A DNA stretch of 64,000 nt, taken from contig NC_030989.1 in the NCBI RefSeq assembly GCF_000149955.1, forward strand, positions 1,440,341-1,504,340. Direction: 5' to 3'. Shown piece by piece: positions 35,359-48,474 of this stretch. The position numbers and the translations under genes were made by a program. Position 1 is the first letter of the stretch. Each line of letters opens with the position of its first letter. The notes under the pieces are model-generated. The model ran no database searches and was not told the origin of the DNA. It worked only from the letters and a program-made list of their open reading frames with translations. The DNA comes from Fusarium oxysporum f. sp. lycopersici 4287. Its lineage: Eukaryota > Ascomycota > Sordariomycetes > Hypocreales > Nectriaceae.

Positions 35359-36071
35359 GATGACCGAAGCACGATATTCTTTTTGGAAGTGGGCGATGAA
35401 AAGGATATTGTCAAGGTTACACTTGGATCTGAGGATAAAATCTACAGCACCGCATCACTGATGGGTTGTTTATTTGGAGGAAACATGTGTTGGTTCAGTT
35501 AATATCACATTCCTGTCAATGGGAGTAAACATGTAAAGTTTAGTAGGTAGGAGTCCATGGCGTCAATACTCTCAGATCTGTTTGTTTGTTTACATGCGTT
35601 TCCAATGATAAGCATAGTCTGAGCCAAGTCCGGAGACTAAACAGACAAAGAATATGACCTGAAATCCTAATTATAGCTTAAAGAGATAAGTATCTTTCCA
35701 TTCTCTTTGTTCGGCCTAGGTACACCTGACGTCTTACAAGTGAAGCTGAAGCTACCTATCCCTGCAAATCGGTGGAGTTTGAGTTTACCCCTGCAGCAAG
35801 TGTACGTACCTTAATCGCTAAACGCCGGGAATGACTGCCGCCATCGTAATTTATCCGAGAGGTAAACGCGCCCCCGACTTTAGGGACTTAATTCAAGTAC
35901 CGCTCCACTACGCACTACCCCGACAGCTTCCCTCCCGTCTAATTAGTACTGTACGCGCCTCAGGAGACAGCATCAACAAAGACAAAGACGTTTCTCCTCG
36001 ATACCGTTAAAGAGCACCTCAAGTACTAGCGGTGCCGGCACGATGCCCTACGATCTCGACAGCGCCTTATA
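35359..36071. other. Intergenic, no gene seen
   Basis: The 3' flank of the HMG gene and promoter of the dynactin gene, same strand. A TGACGTCT half-match to a CRE lies near 35728. Nothing else. Confidence 0.5.
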
Positions 36072-39000
36072 ATGCCGGATTTCAAGCCTGGGCAGACTGT
36101 CCAACTAAACGATGGCTCCAAGGCCATCGTTCGTTTCGTGGGCACCACTCACTTTCAGGTTGGAGAATGGATAGGCGTTGAGCTGGAGAACAAGACGGGC
36201 AAAAACGATGGAAGCGTTCAGGGAGAGCGTTACTTTGATTGTCCTATGGGCTATGGCATGTTTGTCAAACCTGTGATGGCCAAGATTATCGCACAAGCAC
36301 CTACACCAAAGCCGGCTGCCCGGAAGCCTGCCGCAAGGCCAAGCAGTTTCGCACCTACTTCAGGTAGAGCCTCGAGTGCGGCAGGAGATGCAGGCTTGGG
36401 TAGAAGGAAGAGTCTCAATGCTCCCAGCCCTAGCCCAGTACCTAGAGTGTCCCGGCCGACAAGCATTGCAAGAGTAGGTGCTGTTATACAGCTGTTGAGT
36501 TGAATGCTAACCCGGATCAAGTCGCCTACGAAATCTCCCACAAAGCAGTTGAGTGCTGCTTCGAGCACCACTGTATCCCGAACAGGAACACCATCGAATG
36601 CGCGCGCCCCTTCCGTTGGAGCAAAGTCGCGCCCATCAATTGGGGGACCACGAACATCCATGGGTCCTCCGCCACCCACTGCTCGAACAAGACAAGCATC
36701 TACTTCGTCAGGCACAGCACGAGCTGCATCCGTAGCCCCAAGGACAACGACTAGCCGCATGTCTTTGGCCGGACCACCACGACCAGCATCTCGGCCAGCA
36801 TCACGGCCAAGCTCAGCTGCCAGACGGACATCGGTCGACTCGCAAGCAAGAAGGGGCTCCTCGGACAGAGATGATATTGCTTCCCCTATTAAGGATAATG
36901 GGGACATTCTTTCACCTCAGCCCAGGAGCCCTGTTCAAGCCAGAACAAAGGCCCTTGAGAAACTTACAGGTGGACCTTCATCGCGAACAACCACACCCCC
37001 TGCAGCACGAAAACCTTCATCTACGACCACCGGACCTCGTCCTGCTGCAAGTACGGCAGCAAGTAGAGAAATCGAAGACCTCAAGGCCAAGTTGAAGGTT
37101 TTAGAGCGCAAACGGGCCGAAGATCGAGACAAGTTGAAACAACTTGACAAAGTCCAGGGCGAGAGAGACAAGTTCGAGAGTGTCATCCAAATGCTGCAAC
37201 AAAAATACCAACCGCAACAGCAGGAAAATGCCGAGCTGAAGAAGTTACTGAAAGAGGCGGAAATGCGACTTGATTCCGTTGAAGAGCTTCAGGCAGAGCA
37301 CGACAGCATATTAGAACTAGCAACACTCGACCGAGAAATGGCGGAAGAAACAGCGGAGGTTCTGAAGGCCGAACTGGAAGCCCTCAAGGAGAAAGCTGAA
37401 GAGATGGAATTGGAGGTTGAGATTTTGCGGGAAGAGAACGAAGAGTACAGTAAGGGAATGGCCCCCGAAGAACGAGCAAGTTCAGGCTGGTTGCAGATGG
37501 AACGGGCGAACGAACGATTAAAGGAAGCTCTCATGAGATTACGCGACCTTACTCAGGAGACCGAGGAAGAACTGAAAGGCCAGATTAAAGGGCTCGAGGA
37601 AGACGTAAAAGAGTTCAACACTATGAAGGAGGAATTCTCCAAGTGCCGCGGAAAGCTCGAGCAGTCAGAAAGTGCCGTGGAAGATCTACGTCAACAACTC
37701 GACAATGCTCTTGGTGCCGAAGACATGATTGAAGACTTAACGGAGCGCAACATGAGCATGTCTGAGCAAATCGAAGAGTTGAAGGCTGTCATTGATGATC
37801 TTGAGAGCCTGAAGGAGATCAACGACGAGCTCGAGATCAATCACGTGCAGAACGAAAAAGAGATGCAAGAAGAACTCGACTTCAAGGATAGTGTCATTGC
37901 TGAGCAGGCTCGACGAGCTGCCCAGCAAGAAGAGTCGCTAGAGGATATGGAATATACCCTCTCACGCTTCCGTGAGCTAGTGACAAGTCTGCAAAGCGAC
38001 CTGGACGACATGAAGGCCTCACAAGCTGTCACTGAGGGCGAGTCAGAGAAACTCAACGACCGATCCAGGGCCATGATGGATCTCAACATGAAGCTTCAGA
38101 TCTCAGCATCCAAGGCTCAAGTCAAGACTATCGACCTTGAACTTCGACGACTGGACGCCCAGGAAGCAGAGCAACACCTGGAGATCGTAAAGCTATTCCT
38201 CCCTGACACTTACAAGGAGGACCAGGATTCTGTTCTTTCTCTGCTTCGCTTCCGTCGGGTGGCCTTCAAGGCGAACCTCCTCAACAGCTTCATCCGCGAA
38301 CGACTCAACGGACAGCCTCATCCTGGACACGAGGACGATGTATTTGCTGGATGTGATGCCTCGGATAAACTCGTCTGGGTGTCTACTATGTGCGATCGCT
38401 TCGTCAGCGACATGACGCACTGCACCATCGAGCAGTTCTCCAAGTACCAGAACGCACTGCACGAGCTAGAGCCTGTTGAGCGAGCCTTGAACGTCTGGAT
38501 TGACGGTCTTCGCCGCGACGACCTGAAGGAGAAGACTTGCGCCGACGAGTTGCATCGTACCATCGCCCTCCTTTCTCACTTGGGAGAGGTGCACATCTCT
38601 AACAGCCTGGCTAACTATGCTGACGATCTTCACATGAAGGCCATGGTCATGCAGAGCCACCTCGACTCCGCAGCCGTCTCCTTTACCACCGTGCGAGGCC
38701 TCGTTCAACGAGTGGTTCCTGCTGAGGGCGAGGAGGATGAGCTGGCTCAGCACTTCGCGAAGAAGTCTGAGGCGGTTGTTACTCATACTCGAGGTACAAA
38801 GGTCATCGCCGCAAAGGCTGTCCGGGCTCTCCAGGATTTGCGAACGCGATCTCTGTCTCTACTGCCAGACACCAATGAAGCGTTTGAGCAATGTTGTGAG
38901 GCAACGCAAGAACTTGCTGATCTAGCACGACAGATTGGTCTCGGCATCCACAGCTTGTTCACTGCCGACGAGGGTCGCACTGAGCCCTTCAGCTATGCAG

Positions 39001-40118
39001 AGGTACAAACTGCTGTTTACAAGACAGTCCTTTCTGTCAGCACGTCAAGCGAGTCGGACCTGTTCTCTACTTATTTGTCCAAGTTGCGAACCGTCACCAC
39101 CCAAATCAGTGACCTGGTGTCGCTTGCTACCGACCTGGATCAGGTTCAAGAGTTTGATGTCACTCCTGCGCCCTGGCGACTGCGATCGCAAGAGCTCAAG
39201 GCTCTCAAGACCATCCCCGTTGACGCGGAGGAGGAGCTGCGGCGCCTCAAAGAGGAGCACAGTGAGGCTCGTCGTACCATCGCCCAGCGCGATGAGCATC
39301 TCAGCACTGCTGTCCTCAAGATCGAGACGCTTGAGTCCAGAATGCGTGATGCCCAAGCTAACATTGATCGCATTGCCAAACTGCAAGAGGAGCTTGAGGC
39401 TTCAGGCCAGCAGGTCGGTAGCCTCAAGGAAGACATTGAGAAGCAGGATCGTGAGCTCAAGAATCTTGAATCAGAACGCGACAAGTGGAAGAAGATTGCC
39501 AGCGATAGCCGTGCTTACGCTGATGGCGCAGATGCTGCTGGAGCCAAGGCTGGTCAAGAACGAGCCGTTGCCACAGCTCGCGAGATGGATGCCCTCAAGA
39601 AAGATATCGAGAGTCTGCAGTCTGCAGTTCGATATCTACGCGAGGATAACCGCCGGGCTCGTACATCTGAGCAACATAAATACGAATGGCTGGCTGAGCC
39701 ACTCAAGAAGCCTACTTCTGTTGCTGAAAAGCGCCGTAACATGATAGCAGCCGAAGGCAAGGATGTCCTCGGCGAGCTCGTCAAGATGGCGTCTTCCGCT
39801 TCCCTTTACGACTTCGCTTCCCTGCCCCAAGACAAGCTCGCCTGGAAGCCTGTGCGATCAACGCCGCAGTATCATGCAGCCAAGCAGATGGAGGACTATG
39901 CAAGCTGGGAATCTTGGCAAGAGTCGGTCCTTAAGAAGGCCCACGTTCTCCAAGGACAAACGGCCAACGCTGAACGGAGAAAGAAGACGCCCACAGCAGC
40001 TCGTCTACGTATTAAGTTGCCCGGCGTCGACGGAAAGGTTGTGCCAGGCTCAGGAAGGGGTGTCCAGATCGTGGGATCGCAGGAATGGGAGGCTTTACAG
40101 GGCCGGTTGGCTGTATGA
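36072..40118 (+). CDS. NIP100: Dynactin large subunit p150Glued (Nip100/ro-3/nudM)
   Basis: Exons 36072-36473 and 36522-40118, 48-nt intron (GTAGGT...GCTAAC...CAAG), 1332 aa. Residues 1-70 are a CAP-Gly domain with the signature GKNDGSVQGERYF and YGMFVKP. A Ser/Pro/Arg-rich basic region (about 75-330) follows, then coiled coil 1 (about 340-680, long Glu/Lys heptads). A globular intercoil domain (about 690-1010: LPDTYKEDQDSVLSLLRFRR, FTTVRGLVQRVVP) precedes coiled coil 2 (about 1050-1200). Family knowledge: binds microtubule plus ends and dynein intermediate chain, needed for nuclear migration and hyphal growth. The acceptor is AAG rather than CAG/TAG, supported by an ideal branch point 13 nt upstream. 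Length matches the family. Confidence 0.95.
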
Positions 40119-40377
40119 TTATAGAATATTACATACCCCTTGATTTCGTCTTTGTCTTTCATCAATTCTGGTGGATTTTGTTGGTATGAGAGAACGAATA
40201 GCAAATCTACGTAGCAGAAGCAAGCTTTGCCAAACCACCTCTGACATTCAGGGGCTTTTAGGAATTGAATCTTGAATCATTTCATCTTTTTTGTTCATAT
40301 GTGATTATGCTTGATCGCTGGGTATCTCTATCCTTCCCAGATCATGGCACCCTCTACATTCCGTACAATGGATCCCC

Positions 40378-41205
40378 TCATGCTTTACCCTTACCCTTCT
40401 TATCCTTCTTCTTCTTACTACCACCACTGCTGCTCTCTTCGCCGCCACCTCCTTGTGCACCCATAAGAGCCGACATGGGGTCTCCACCGCCTTGCATCTC
40501 CTTCATCATATCCTTAAACAGATTCTCAGAGACACCACCGCCCGTCATAGCAGCACTTAGATACGGCACCAACTCGCCCATTTTCCATCCGCGCGGCACA
40601 GCGGGCTTGGGATAGGGCTTTCCAGCCTCGGGCTGTAGCTGGCCTCCAATGCGGACACGCAGACCGGGGCTGTCTTCGGTCGTAGGGTTCTCGCGCAGGT
40701 GTTCAGCAACAAGACGATACAAATGATGCTTGTTCTTGACAGGGTGACCAGGCGTCTTCTTCAGTCCGACCTTGACACGACCAGGGTTCGCCCAATCCTT
40801 CGGATGCACCTTTTCAGGTTCAAAAAGTGTTGGTAGGCGTAGTCTCGAGCAGGCGTTTGCGATCTCTCGCGCGAGGGGGTCCTTCACAGCGAGTTCAGCG
40901 CCCACACGACGGCCCTCTGCGCGGGATCGTGATGCATCGAAGTAGACAGGGTAGAGACATTGGAAATCGGCGTAGGCAGATCGATCGGCTGAGGCGGGCA
41001 TGGTACCGCCAGCAAGGGCATCGGCGGGGACGATGGCGGGCATCTGACGAGGAGGAGCTGCAGCAGCGGGAACTGTTTTAGGAGCGGCCTCGGAGGGTTC
41101 GACTCGGCGCATGATATCGGAGTCGGCGAAATCATCGATATCGGCCTCGGCAGGGTCAGAGTCAAAGTCGCTGTCCGACACCTCTTCTATTCTTGGGTGG
41201 GACAT
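40378..41205 (-). CDS. SEC65: Signal recognition particle subunit SRP19/Sec65
   Basis: A single exon, 275 aa. The N-terminal 70 residues are acidic, then Ala/Pro-rich (SDSDFDSDPAEADIDDFADSD). The SRP19 fold starts at about 80 with FQCLYPVYFDASRSRAEGRRV, followed by NACSRLRLPTLFEPEKVHPKDWANPGRVKV and HHLYRLVAEHLRENP. The C-terminus is Gly/Met-rich and ends in a Lys-rich tail (GGSKKKKDKKGKGKA). Family knowledge: binds SRP RNA helices 6 and 8 in the nucleolus so that SRP54 can join; fungal proteins carry the long extensions. Convergent with the dynactin gene, 259 bp between stops. Confidence 0.93.
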   Translation of the reverse strand: MSHPRIEEVSDSDFDSDPAEADIDDFADSDIMRRVEPSEAAPKTVPAAAAPPRQMPAIVPADALAGGTMPASADRSAYADFQCLYPVYFDASRSRAEGRRVGAELAVKDPLAREIANACSRLRLPTLFEPEKVHPKDWANPGRVKVGLKKTPGHPVKNKHHLYRLVAEHLRENPTTEDSPGLRVRIGGQLQPEAGKPYPKPAVPRGWKMGELVPYLSAAMTGGGVSENLFKDMMKEMQGGGDPMSALMGAQGGGGEESSSGGSKKKKDKKGKGKA

Positions 41206-42139
41206 TTTTGCGGTTTTGGTGGGTTGCCAGAGGAGGATGAGGAGGACGGGTAAAGTTGGAGGGACGTTTGGTAAGTGTCAGTATCCTCCAGCGGTCGAGA
41301 AAAGACCGAGTTCGATATAGACGAGGTTACTCGTCGGGAGAGTACAATTGAGACCCAAGGACTCGGGTTGGCAATGGTTGAGGTGAGGTTGAGAGATATG
41401 GGGTACAAGTGGGACATGGAAGGTGGCACTTTGCCCATGAAGTTCACCAGGCCAGGTGTGGGATGAGCCTCAATGTGGGGTATAGGTAAAGCTGTTGCTC
41501 ACCGAGTTCACCGAGAGTAATTCCTATTGGTACGAAAATGAAGGGTCAACAAGACAGGGGCAAAAAAAAGTAAGCTTTGTTAACTACAAGGATACCATGA
41601 AGTAAAAACTATCTGGCTATCTAGGGAAGGAGAGAAAATTTGAGATTTGATCATAGTTGACAACTGAGGTGACATTGAGATAACTCTAGGCAGCTTAGGC
41701 TAAGGATAACCTTGGGCAATTGTTAGGATGAGAAGCAGAAGGGCTTGAGATCTGCAATTAGAGAGCTATGGACATCAAGGTCGGGATATGAACTAGATAT
41801 ATGAATCATTCATAACGGTGAATATTAGACCCTCCGTTCAGTCAATGAGTGATGTACCAGGATAAGGGCCTGGGCGCCCTCACCAAGTATGAAGAAATAC
41901 ACATCGGCAACTTGACAAGAATGATAAAGTCAATCAATTTATCGAAGCTCAGTTATCCCATTCCATAGAAAAGCCTGTCACAGACATAGTAGAACTTCCT
42001 AGCCCTTCGTATAATGAATATTAAAAATTGTGTGATCGAGAAACGAAGTGACTATAGTGTACACCAGATCAAGTCCGAAACTGTGCCAACCGAGTGCCTT
42101 GCAACCTGTTGCGAACGCTACACATGATGCAGCTATTCA
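41206..42139. other. Intergenic, no gene seen
   Basis: The SEC65 leader and 3' flank of the CCCH gene. About 41620-42060 is AT-richer. No element recognised. Confidence 0.5.
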
Positions 42140-43903
42140 TCAGTTTTCGTGTATCTTGCTGTTGGTAAACTTGGTATTCGGGGGATGACCGTCGACCTTA
42201 AATCTGCAATGCGACCGAGTGCACACACCATTGGTTACATTGGGGCACTGCAGTGGCGAAGTCAGCAAGTAGTAACAAAGGCTTTGAAATTTGAAAGAAC
42301 TGACATTATGTCCATATATGCAGTCGTTGACATCACAATCTTGTCCGTTAATGCAGGGGTTCTGTCGGGCGAGCATTGCGAGTGCCTTTAACTGTTCTTT
42401 TGACGGCTTGAACGTATGGTTGAAAGTACAAGCACCTATTCTGGTACAGGGCCCACGGAGAAAGTGATTGTTGCACAGTTTGTCGGTGTCCTCACGACGC
42501 TTGATATCTTCCATGGCTGGAATACCAACCGTGATGGGAGGATCGCGGCCCCGAGGTCCAGGGCTCCAAGCTGGCTGAGGAGGTGTCTTGCTCGCGGGCT
42601 TAGTCTTGTCCTGTTTAGGAGGTAGGGGCATGGTCAGTTTGGGGGGAGGACTGGCGCTTTTCGTGATCTTGGCCCAGGAAGTTTGTGGAGGCGACATGGA
42701 TGAAGTGCTCGTAGCAGGCGTCAATACTGCTTGTGTTGCTGCGCGAGCTACCGGTGAACTCTGGGGTTTGGTCGCCTCGGTATGCTGGACACTCGGTGTC
42801 TCTATCAAAGTCTTATCCACAAGTTTGGTCGTGCGAAAGATATCGCCGTCAAGCGCGTAAACAGTGTTGCCGCAGGCCTCGATTTCGCGCACTATAGGCT
42901 CTCCCAGAAGTATGGAGACGCACATTCTGGCATCCCCGGCCTCGTTAACTCTGCGAAGAAAAGGAGCATATTGGGCACTATGGCCAACGCCTAACATGAC
43001 GTGCCTACAGTTATAGCATCCCAAATGCCACATTGCCGTTTCTATGCACGTCAGTCAAGTGTGTCTCTGGCCATTTCACCAGCCGTTGGACGCACCTTGA
43101 ATCTTGCGAACCAGTGTTCCTTTGCCCAAGCCGATATCAATAAAGTTGAAAGAAGACTTGGCCTCTGTGAATCCGATAGCAAATTCATGGAAAAGGCTTG
43201 GGTCATCAATGCTGCCATCATTCAGCAGGGCTCGGCCCATCTCAGCAAGGTTGACCAGAACGTCGCAGAAAATTTCGAACGAAGATGGTAGGCTAGGACA
43301 AAGCCTCGCTACCGCGAGAAGCAGAGCTTGCGCCGCCTGCTTACCACCTTCGCGGCCTTGCTTGATAAAGCGATTGTCAAACTGCATGACAGTTAGCGAG
43401 ACCTTCCTTCACGACGGACAACCTTTTGAGAAGGCGAGCTGGTTGAAATTAGACAAGACGAGATCAAACGTACAATGAGGCCATTGCCGTCCATGATTAT
43501 AAAGACATAGTTATTAGCGCTCTGAACATATTAGCTTCTGCGTTCTGTGTGCACAGTGACATGTATGTACCCTGATGCTGTTGAGGTCCGCGGTGAGCGT
43601 TTCACATTGCAATCGAGTGCCTTCATAGAGTTTGCGGAGCTGGCTCATATGATTCAAACCCAAGCTAGCGTCGGCAAGCTTTTCTTGGAGGGCATGATTT
43701 GTTTCTTGCAGCGCATGCAATCTTTCTACAAGATCCTGTTATGAGAGTCAGAAATGATCGGACAATACGAAGTTACAAAGAGGATACTGCAGAAAGTACC
43801 GGGGCGGAATTCAGACCTTGATATATTTCTGCTCGGGCATTTCTCGAGCCTGTAGAGCATTAAATCGACTGACCAAGTCATTCATTTGAGTATTAGATGC
43901 CAT
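42140..43903 (-). CDS. CCCH-type zinc-finger protein with N-terminal coiled coil
   Basis: Five exons: 43817-43903, 43571-43735, 43474-43521, 43096-43381, 42140-43041; introns of 54-92 nt, 495 aa. The third exon is only 48 nt and encodes 16 residues (SANNYVFIIMDGNGLI). Residues 1-85 are a coiled coil (FNALQAREMPEQKYIKDLVERL...). Residues about 85-260 are a conserved fungal domain with the start FIIMDGNGLIFDNRFIKQG and MWHLGCYNCRHVMLGVGH. A Pro/Ser-rich linker follows. The C-terminus holds three Cys/His motifs: CNNHFLRGPCTRIGACTFNH (C-x8-C-x5-C-x3-H), CINGQDCDVNDCIYGH (C-x5-C-x4-C-x3-H), and CPNVTNGVCTRSHCRF. Inference: an RNA-binding regulator; the N-terminal domain resembles nuclease-like folds found in such fungal proteins, but catalysis is not shown. 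Confidence 0.85.
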
Positions 43904-46163
43904 TTTGGAGGTCTCTTGTAGCGCGAAGACAGGAGTTGGTGAAAGGCGCGTGTCTGTCTCGATAATGAGAGAGTTGGACAATAAATGGGAGAAGAAAGAA
44001 AAAAGATCAGCTGTTGGCCCTGTAATTGCACGCACCCAGCCAACATGCACACCCTAATAAGTCAGGCAAGGTAGTAGATACCCTAGGTAGGTACCCTTTC
44101 TCCGTCGGCGCAAGGGGATTGGATTGTATGGGGGTGGGAGAAAGGAAAGTGCAGTGCAGCGCAGTGTGAGTATAAAAGTAAGGCAAGGCAAGGTAGCGGT
44201 AGTGTGCACGTTTGGGGGAGATGAGATGAGGAAAGAGCAGTCAGTGAGTTCAGTTGCCGAGAAAAGCAAGCAAGCCAGCAATCAAACCGAGCTGAGCTCT
44301 TCATTCGGCGCTGTTATTGGTAACTGGAAGCTGCTTTGATCAGGTCGAATCAAAGACGGAAAATTGTTAAAGAAAAGAAGAAGATGTTGATGTTGATCTT
44401 ATATCAACTGAAAGCAATCGAGTTAGATTTGGTGTGCGACTTTTCGCAAAAACTTTTTTTTTCTAACGTCGTGTTCCTTGCGACCTTGCCTCGATAAAAG
44501 CCGAAGTTGGGTTGGCTAAAATGTGTTGACATAAAAGTCAAGCACAGCCTTATTTATAACCGGGACTTAATCATCTTGCAAAAGGACGTATCATGGAAAC
44601 GGGATTAAGTCTTATAATAAAAGTAAATTTACGGATTCCTGAAACGAACGAATCTGAAAACTGAAAATGACTACGGGGATGCCGCTGGAAACAGTATTCA
44701 ATAATCTGCTATATTTCGTAGGTACTAAATTTGACGATTTATTATATCACACTTGGCTCCTTCCCGTCAGCGATCACAGTTAAGCAGGCCCGAGACAGGG
44801 ATCATCAGCCCACGGCCTTGCCCATGCAAGCTGCAGGTGCAGATCCACAGTGGAGACGCGCGCCAAAGGTGAAAGATCGAACCCCGGGTCAATCTGATTG
44901 GCTCAGATGTCACGCCTGAGCACCTATCGATAGAAGCATGATACAAACCAAATGACTACCAAGGTACTTCCATCTCTCCAGGCGTGAATATATGATTGGG
45001 TGTGAAATAGTAGATTTTAGAGGCCAATACTAATCCAAGATCCTGGTTTCTCGTTTCTCTCTCCTGAAATCTGTTTATCTTTCGGCATACCAATTAACTG
45101 CCTATAACCATGCAAGTGTGCGGCTTTTTATGTCGATTCGCCTTACATATAGTCAACTCCACTCTACCGTTTGATCTGGAAAAACGCCTTGTCATCTCAT
45201 TGATTCATCTACGGTTAGCGCTAAGACAAAAACACGGAACCTCAAAGCCATACACTTTGCTCAACATGTATATTCTATGGTTTTCTGATCTTTTCATGAA
45301 CCGCAAATATCATAGGCTATCTATGTCTCATATCCACACAATAACATGAATACTCTTCAATTACCCGAAGACCTGCGCATGACGCCTCCAATCTGACCCG
45401 GTGTTATTCACATACGGCGACTAATACATCCAGCCGCATGTAAACCGAGCAGAAGACTTCACTATTCGCCACCACAACAGACAAATACTGACAGCGTTGG
45501 TTTTCGAGTTACAGTGGGTGACACAGCAGACCAACATCGGCTCTTGAGGCCACCAACAGCAGTTCCCGTCTATCTGACAGCCTATCCACGGGCTCAAGCC
45601 CTCAGCCTGATCCTGCAGACGCCCGTGCAAGCGACATGCTCCGCGTGTCAAAGATATTACCTGTCCAATCAAGAACCGCCCCTACTGCCGTACGCGTGCA
45701 ACTGCATTGACTAGAACGCCTTGCCACTATGGACTACCAGAGCTGGCGAGCCCTGAGGCATACTGTCTCATTCAAGCATTTGTCCGTTTATTCGGTATCA
45801 CAATGGCTGTAGCTTTAGACTTCAAGCGACCATTCGTATAATGGAGAATATAGTCTAGGCACTGTGAGATACGACAGCTGGTCTGCCCTGATACATTCAT
45901 AACATATGCAGCTTATTTAGGGGCGGTAAACCAGGCTCTGGCCATTTCTGAGTTGTCAAGTATTTTAGTCTGATTCATTCATGTTTCGGCTAGTTCTTCC
46001 TCAAGTGTTGGAAAATGTGAAAGCTGAAATCAGGGCTGTGAGCCAACCTTAACCAATAAAACTGAGAAGACCGCCGACTATTGTGAAATCAAAGAGAGCA
46101 TAACGCTCACTGTTTGCACGGTGAGTCTACCACAAGATTCAACAATCTGACATTTTCAAGATC
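43904..46163. other. Intergenic, about 2.3 kb, no gene seen
   Basis: The leader of the CCCH gene (repeated GGCAAG/GCAGT words at about 44140-44200), an AT-rich block (44350-44760), and otherwise unremarkable sequence. No RNA gene or repeat family recognised. Confidence 0.5.
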
Positions 46164-48474
46164 CTAGATGATGTCGGGAATGCTCCCGTCCGTCGCAGCA
46201 GGGAACTGGTTCAGCATTTGCCAAACAGTATCATCTCCCCATCCACCTCCAAATTGCCACATGGAATCATTGCCAATATCTCCTTGGCCACCTTGCAGGG
46301 GTAGAGGAAGCATAGTCATGCCGGGGCCCGCTGTAAGGTCATTGTAAACAAGATCTCCTGTCGGAAAGAAAGGGGCCATCGCATTCAGATTGTCCACTGA
46401 AGGAACTATCCATGTCGAGTCCAGTCCCGGAAAGTCACTGCTGCACAAAGATGAGCTACCTGGTGTCGAATCTGCGTTTGCTTTGATCGACCCCGCTGAA
46501 GAGCTGGGAGCTAGAGATGGCAAGGAACCAGTCTGGGTTTTGTTCATCGCTCTCTTGAATCGAGCAACGATAGCTCTTAGCACGCCCTGAGCCGACTTGG
46601 CCAGCGGATTGCGCTCTTGAATTGCCGAAAACCGTTCGATCGTCCATTGAAAGTGCTCAATCGTCTTGTCGGTGTACTCCGTGTGCTCACGTGGAAACAA
46701 GATATACACGGATGCCAGGAGTACAATCGCATCGAAACTAGCGAAAAACAACATGAAGTTCCTCCACGAGTCTGGGGGCAAACCTTCGAATGTCATTTTC
46801 TGAATTTCGAGTGTTTTCAGACTCGCATGAATAGCCTCCACTCGACTCTCAAGGCGATTGAAGATAAAAGGCCTGTGCAGAGCCATCTTACTGAACTCAT
46901 GAAGACTCGCAAAGTAGAATCGATTTGCTGGATACCAGTGTGCCTCTGGTAAGTGGTCCCACCGTGTATCGGGGTTCTCCATTCGAAAGGAAGCCGGCAT
47001 CTTCTTATCAAGATTTAAAATACATTGGTGAATCTCGTCAATCTTTGCAGGGTCCATTGGGTATGAACCATCGACTTCAAGGTTCTGAATTGCCCGCAAA
47101 GGGCCACAAAGTTCGTAGTTCCACAAGAGCCGAGTAATCGGTGTAGGATGATCATCTTCGCTTCGAGGAACCACTGGCATCTTGGTGCGATTTTGAGGTA
47201 TAGGCGCGTCAACTGGAGGTGTAGGAAGAGTCTGATTCCAGTCGACGGTTCCTGGACGTCCAAGAACCATCGCGCAGTTGAGGTCCCAGATGGCGAGTAG
47301 GATGTAGATCCTTCTCCTCCGTTGAATCAGCCATTGATTCTCTAGAATACTCTCGACGCTTGCGTCCTTTGGTCTGGGATCTAAGCTGTCACGATGCATC
47401 CCCAGGTCCTGAGCATCGCGAATCGCAATTGCGATGGTGTGCCACTACCCAACATCAGTCGACTCTTCTCTAGGTATCATCGACTAACAGGAACTTACTG
47501 CATCTGTAACCTTTGCCGTAAACTTGTGGAATGACGCCCTGAGAAATTGTGCTTGCACTGTAGACAGAGACAAGTTCTTCTTCCCCAAAAGGTCAAGAAC
47601 TGCCTGCCCTGACTCGCTATACTCGACAGCCAAGTCTTCGAATCTCATACCTCCAGCAAATTTGAGCGAGTCGAATGTGGAATCTGGCTTCTCGGGCAAT
47701 AGGAGAAGGGCCGTCGCTATGATTTGAAATACAACTGCTGGAAAGGCTCGCAGTTCAGGGTTCAAGCCGCGGGGACCGACATCTGAGAATACCGAGAACG
47801 GCAACGAATTCCACTCGTCGAGTTGCGCATAAAAGATGTCAGGGTCGATTGGATAGTACTGCCAGTTGAAGCCACGCATGTACATCTCGACGAGTTTTTC
47901 GATGTAATTCCGGGCAGGTAATTGTCGAATTATAGCCCTGTACTTTTCCCTCAAGGCAAGCTCTTTGCCGGGAGAGCCTCCGGAGGAATCACGAGATGTT
48001 AGATCTGGGGGCCCATCTTCACCGTCTGTGAGCGTCTCGATGCGTTTAAGTATACCCATGGTAGACGCGCCATTGTGAGCGTATCCCCAGTCAGCTACCT
48101 TAGACGACAGAGGCTCGCCTAGCCTCTCATTCGATGAGTCAACATACTGTGATGGTGACGGCTCGGCTTGTTTAGCGAATGTATCCGAGTAAGTCGGCGA
48201 GGCTTTTGTTGTCTGCTTGCTCTGTTTGGCTGTTGGAGCTCCTGTTTCATAAACACAAGCTGACTCTTTATTTCGAGACTTGCAATTGCCGCATGGTTGT
48301 TCGCGGTCGCACTAAAGATGTTTTCAGTCAAATATTTCTTGTATAAGACAAGTGTATCGTAGTCTTGTAGTTACGGACCCTCTGCTTTCTTCGATGGCAT
48401 TCAGTGCACGATATGACAATTCGTCTTCTCTTCCTCAGACGCGGACCATCAGCGTTCTCAGCTGCTGCTGTCAT
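46164..48474 (-). CDS. Zn2Cys6 transcription factor with fungal-specific middle domain
   Basis: Exons 48379-48474, 47499-48311 and 46164-47444, introns of 67 and 54 nt, 729 aa. The ATG at 48474 is the first real ATG. The binuclear zinc cluster is complete after splicing: Cys23, 26, 33, 39, 42 and 51 (C-x2-C-x6-C-x5-C-x2-C-x8-C), preceded by a basic run (RLRKRRR). The first intron falls inside the cluster, after Arg32. The middle homology region covers about 150-560 (NYIEKLVEMYMRGFNWQYYP, WHTIAIAIRDAQDLGMHRD, RRRRIYILLAIWDL). The C-terminus is acidic with Trp and Phe residues, a likely activation domain. Target genes cannot be read; no metabolic cluster lies next to it. Confidence 0.9.

Noticed and set aside
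40265..40615. Plus-strand open frame of 116 codons
   Set aside because: Shadow of the SEC65 gene's Gly/Lys-rich C-terminus on the opposite strand.
44860..44900. GGTTCGATC-like B-box string on the minus strand near 44875
   Set aside because: The flanking bases do not form a T-stem and no A box or acceptor pairing is present, so not a tRNA.
45110..45714. Two open frames (79 and 66 codons)
   Set aside because: The second has no ATG; neither shows domain similarity or splice logic.
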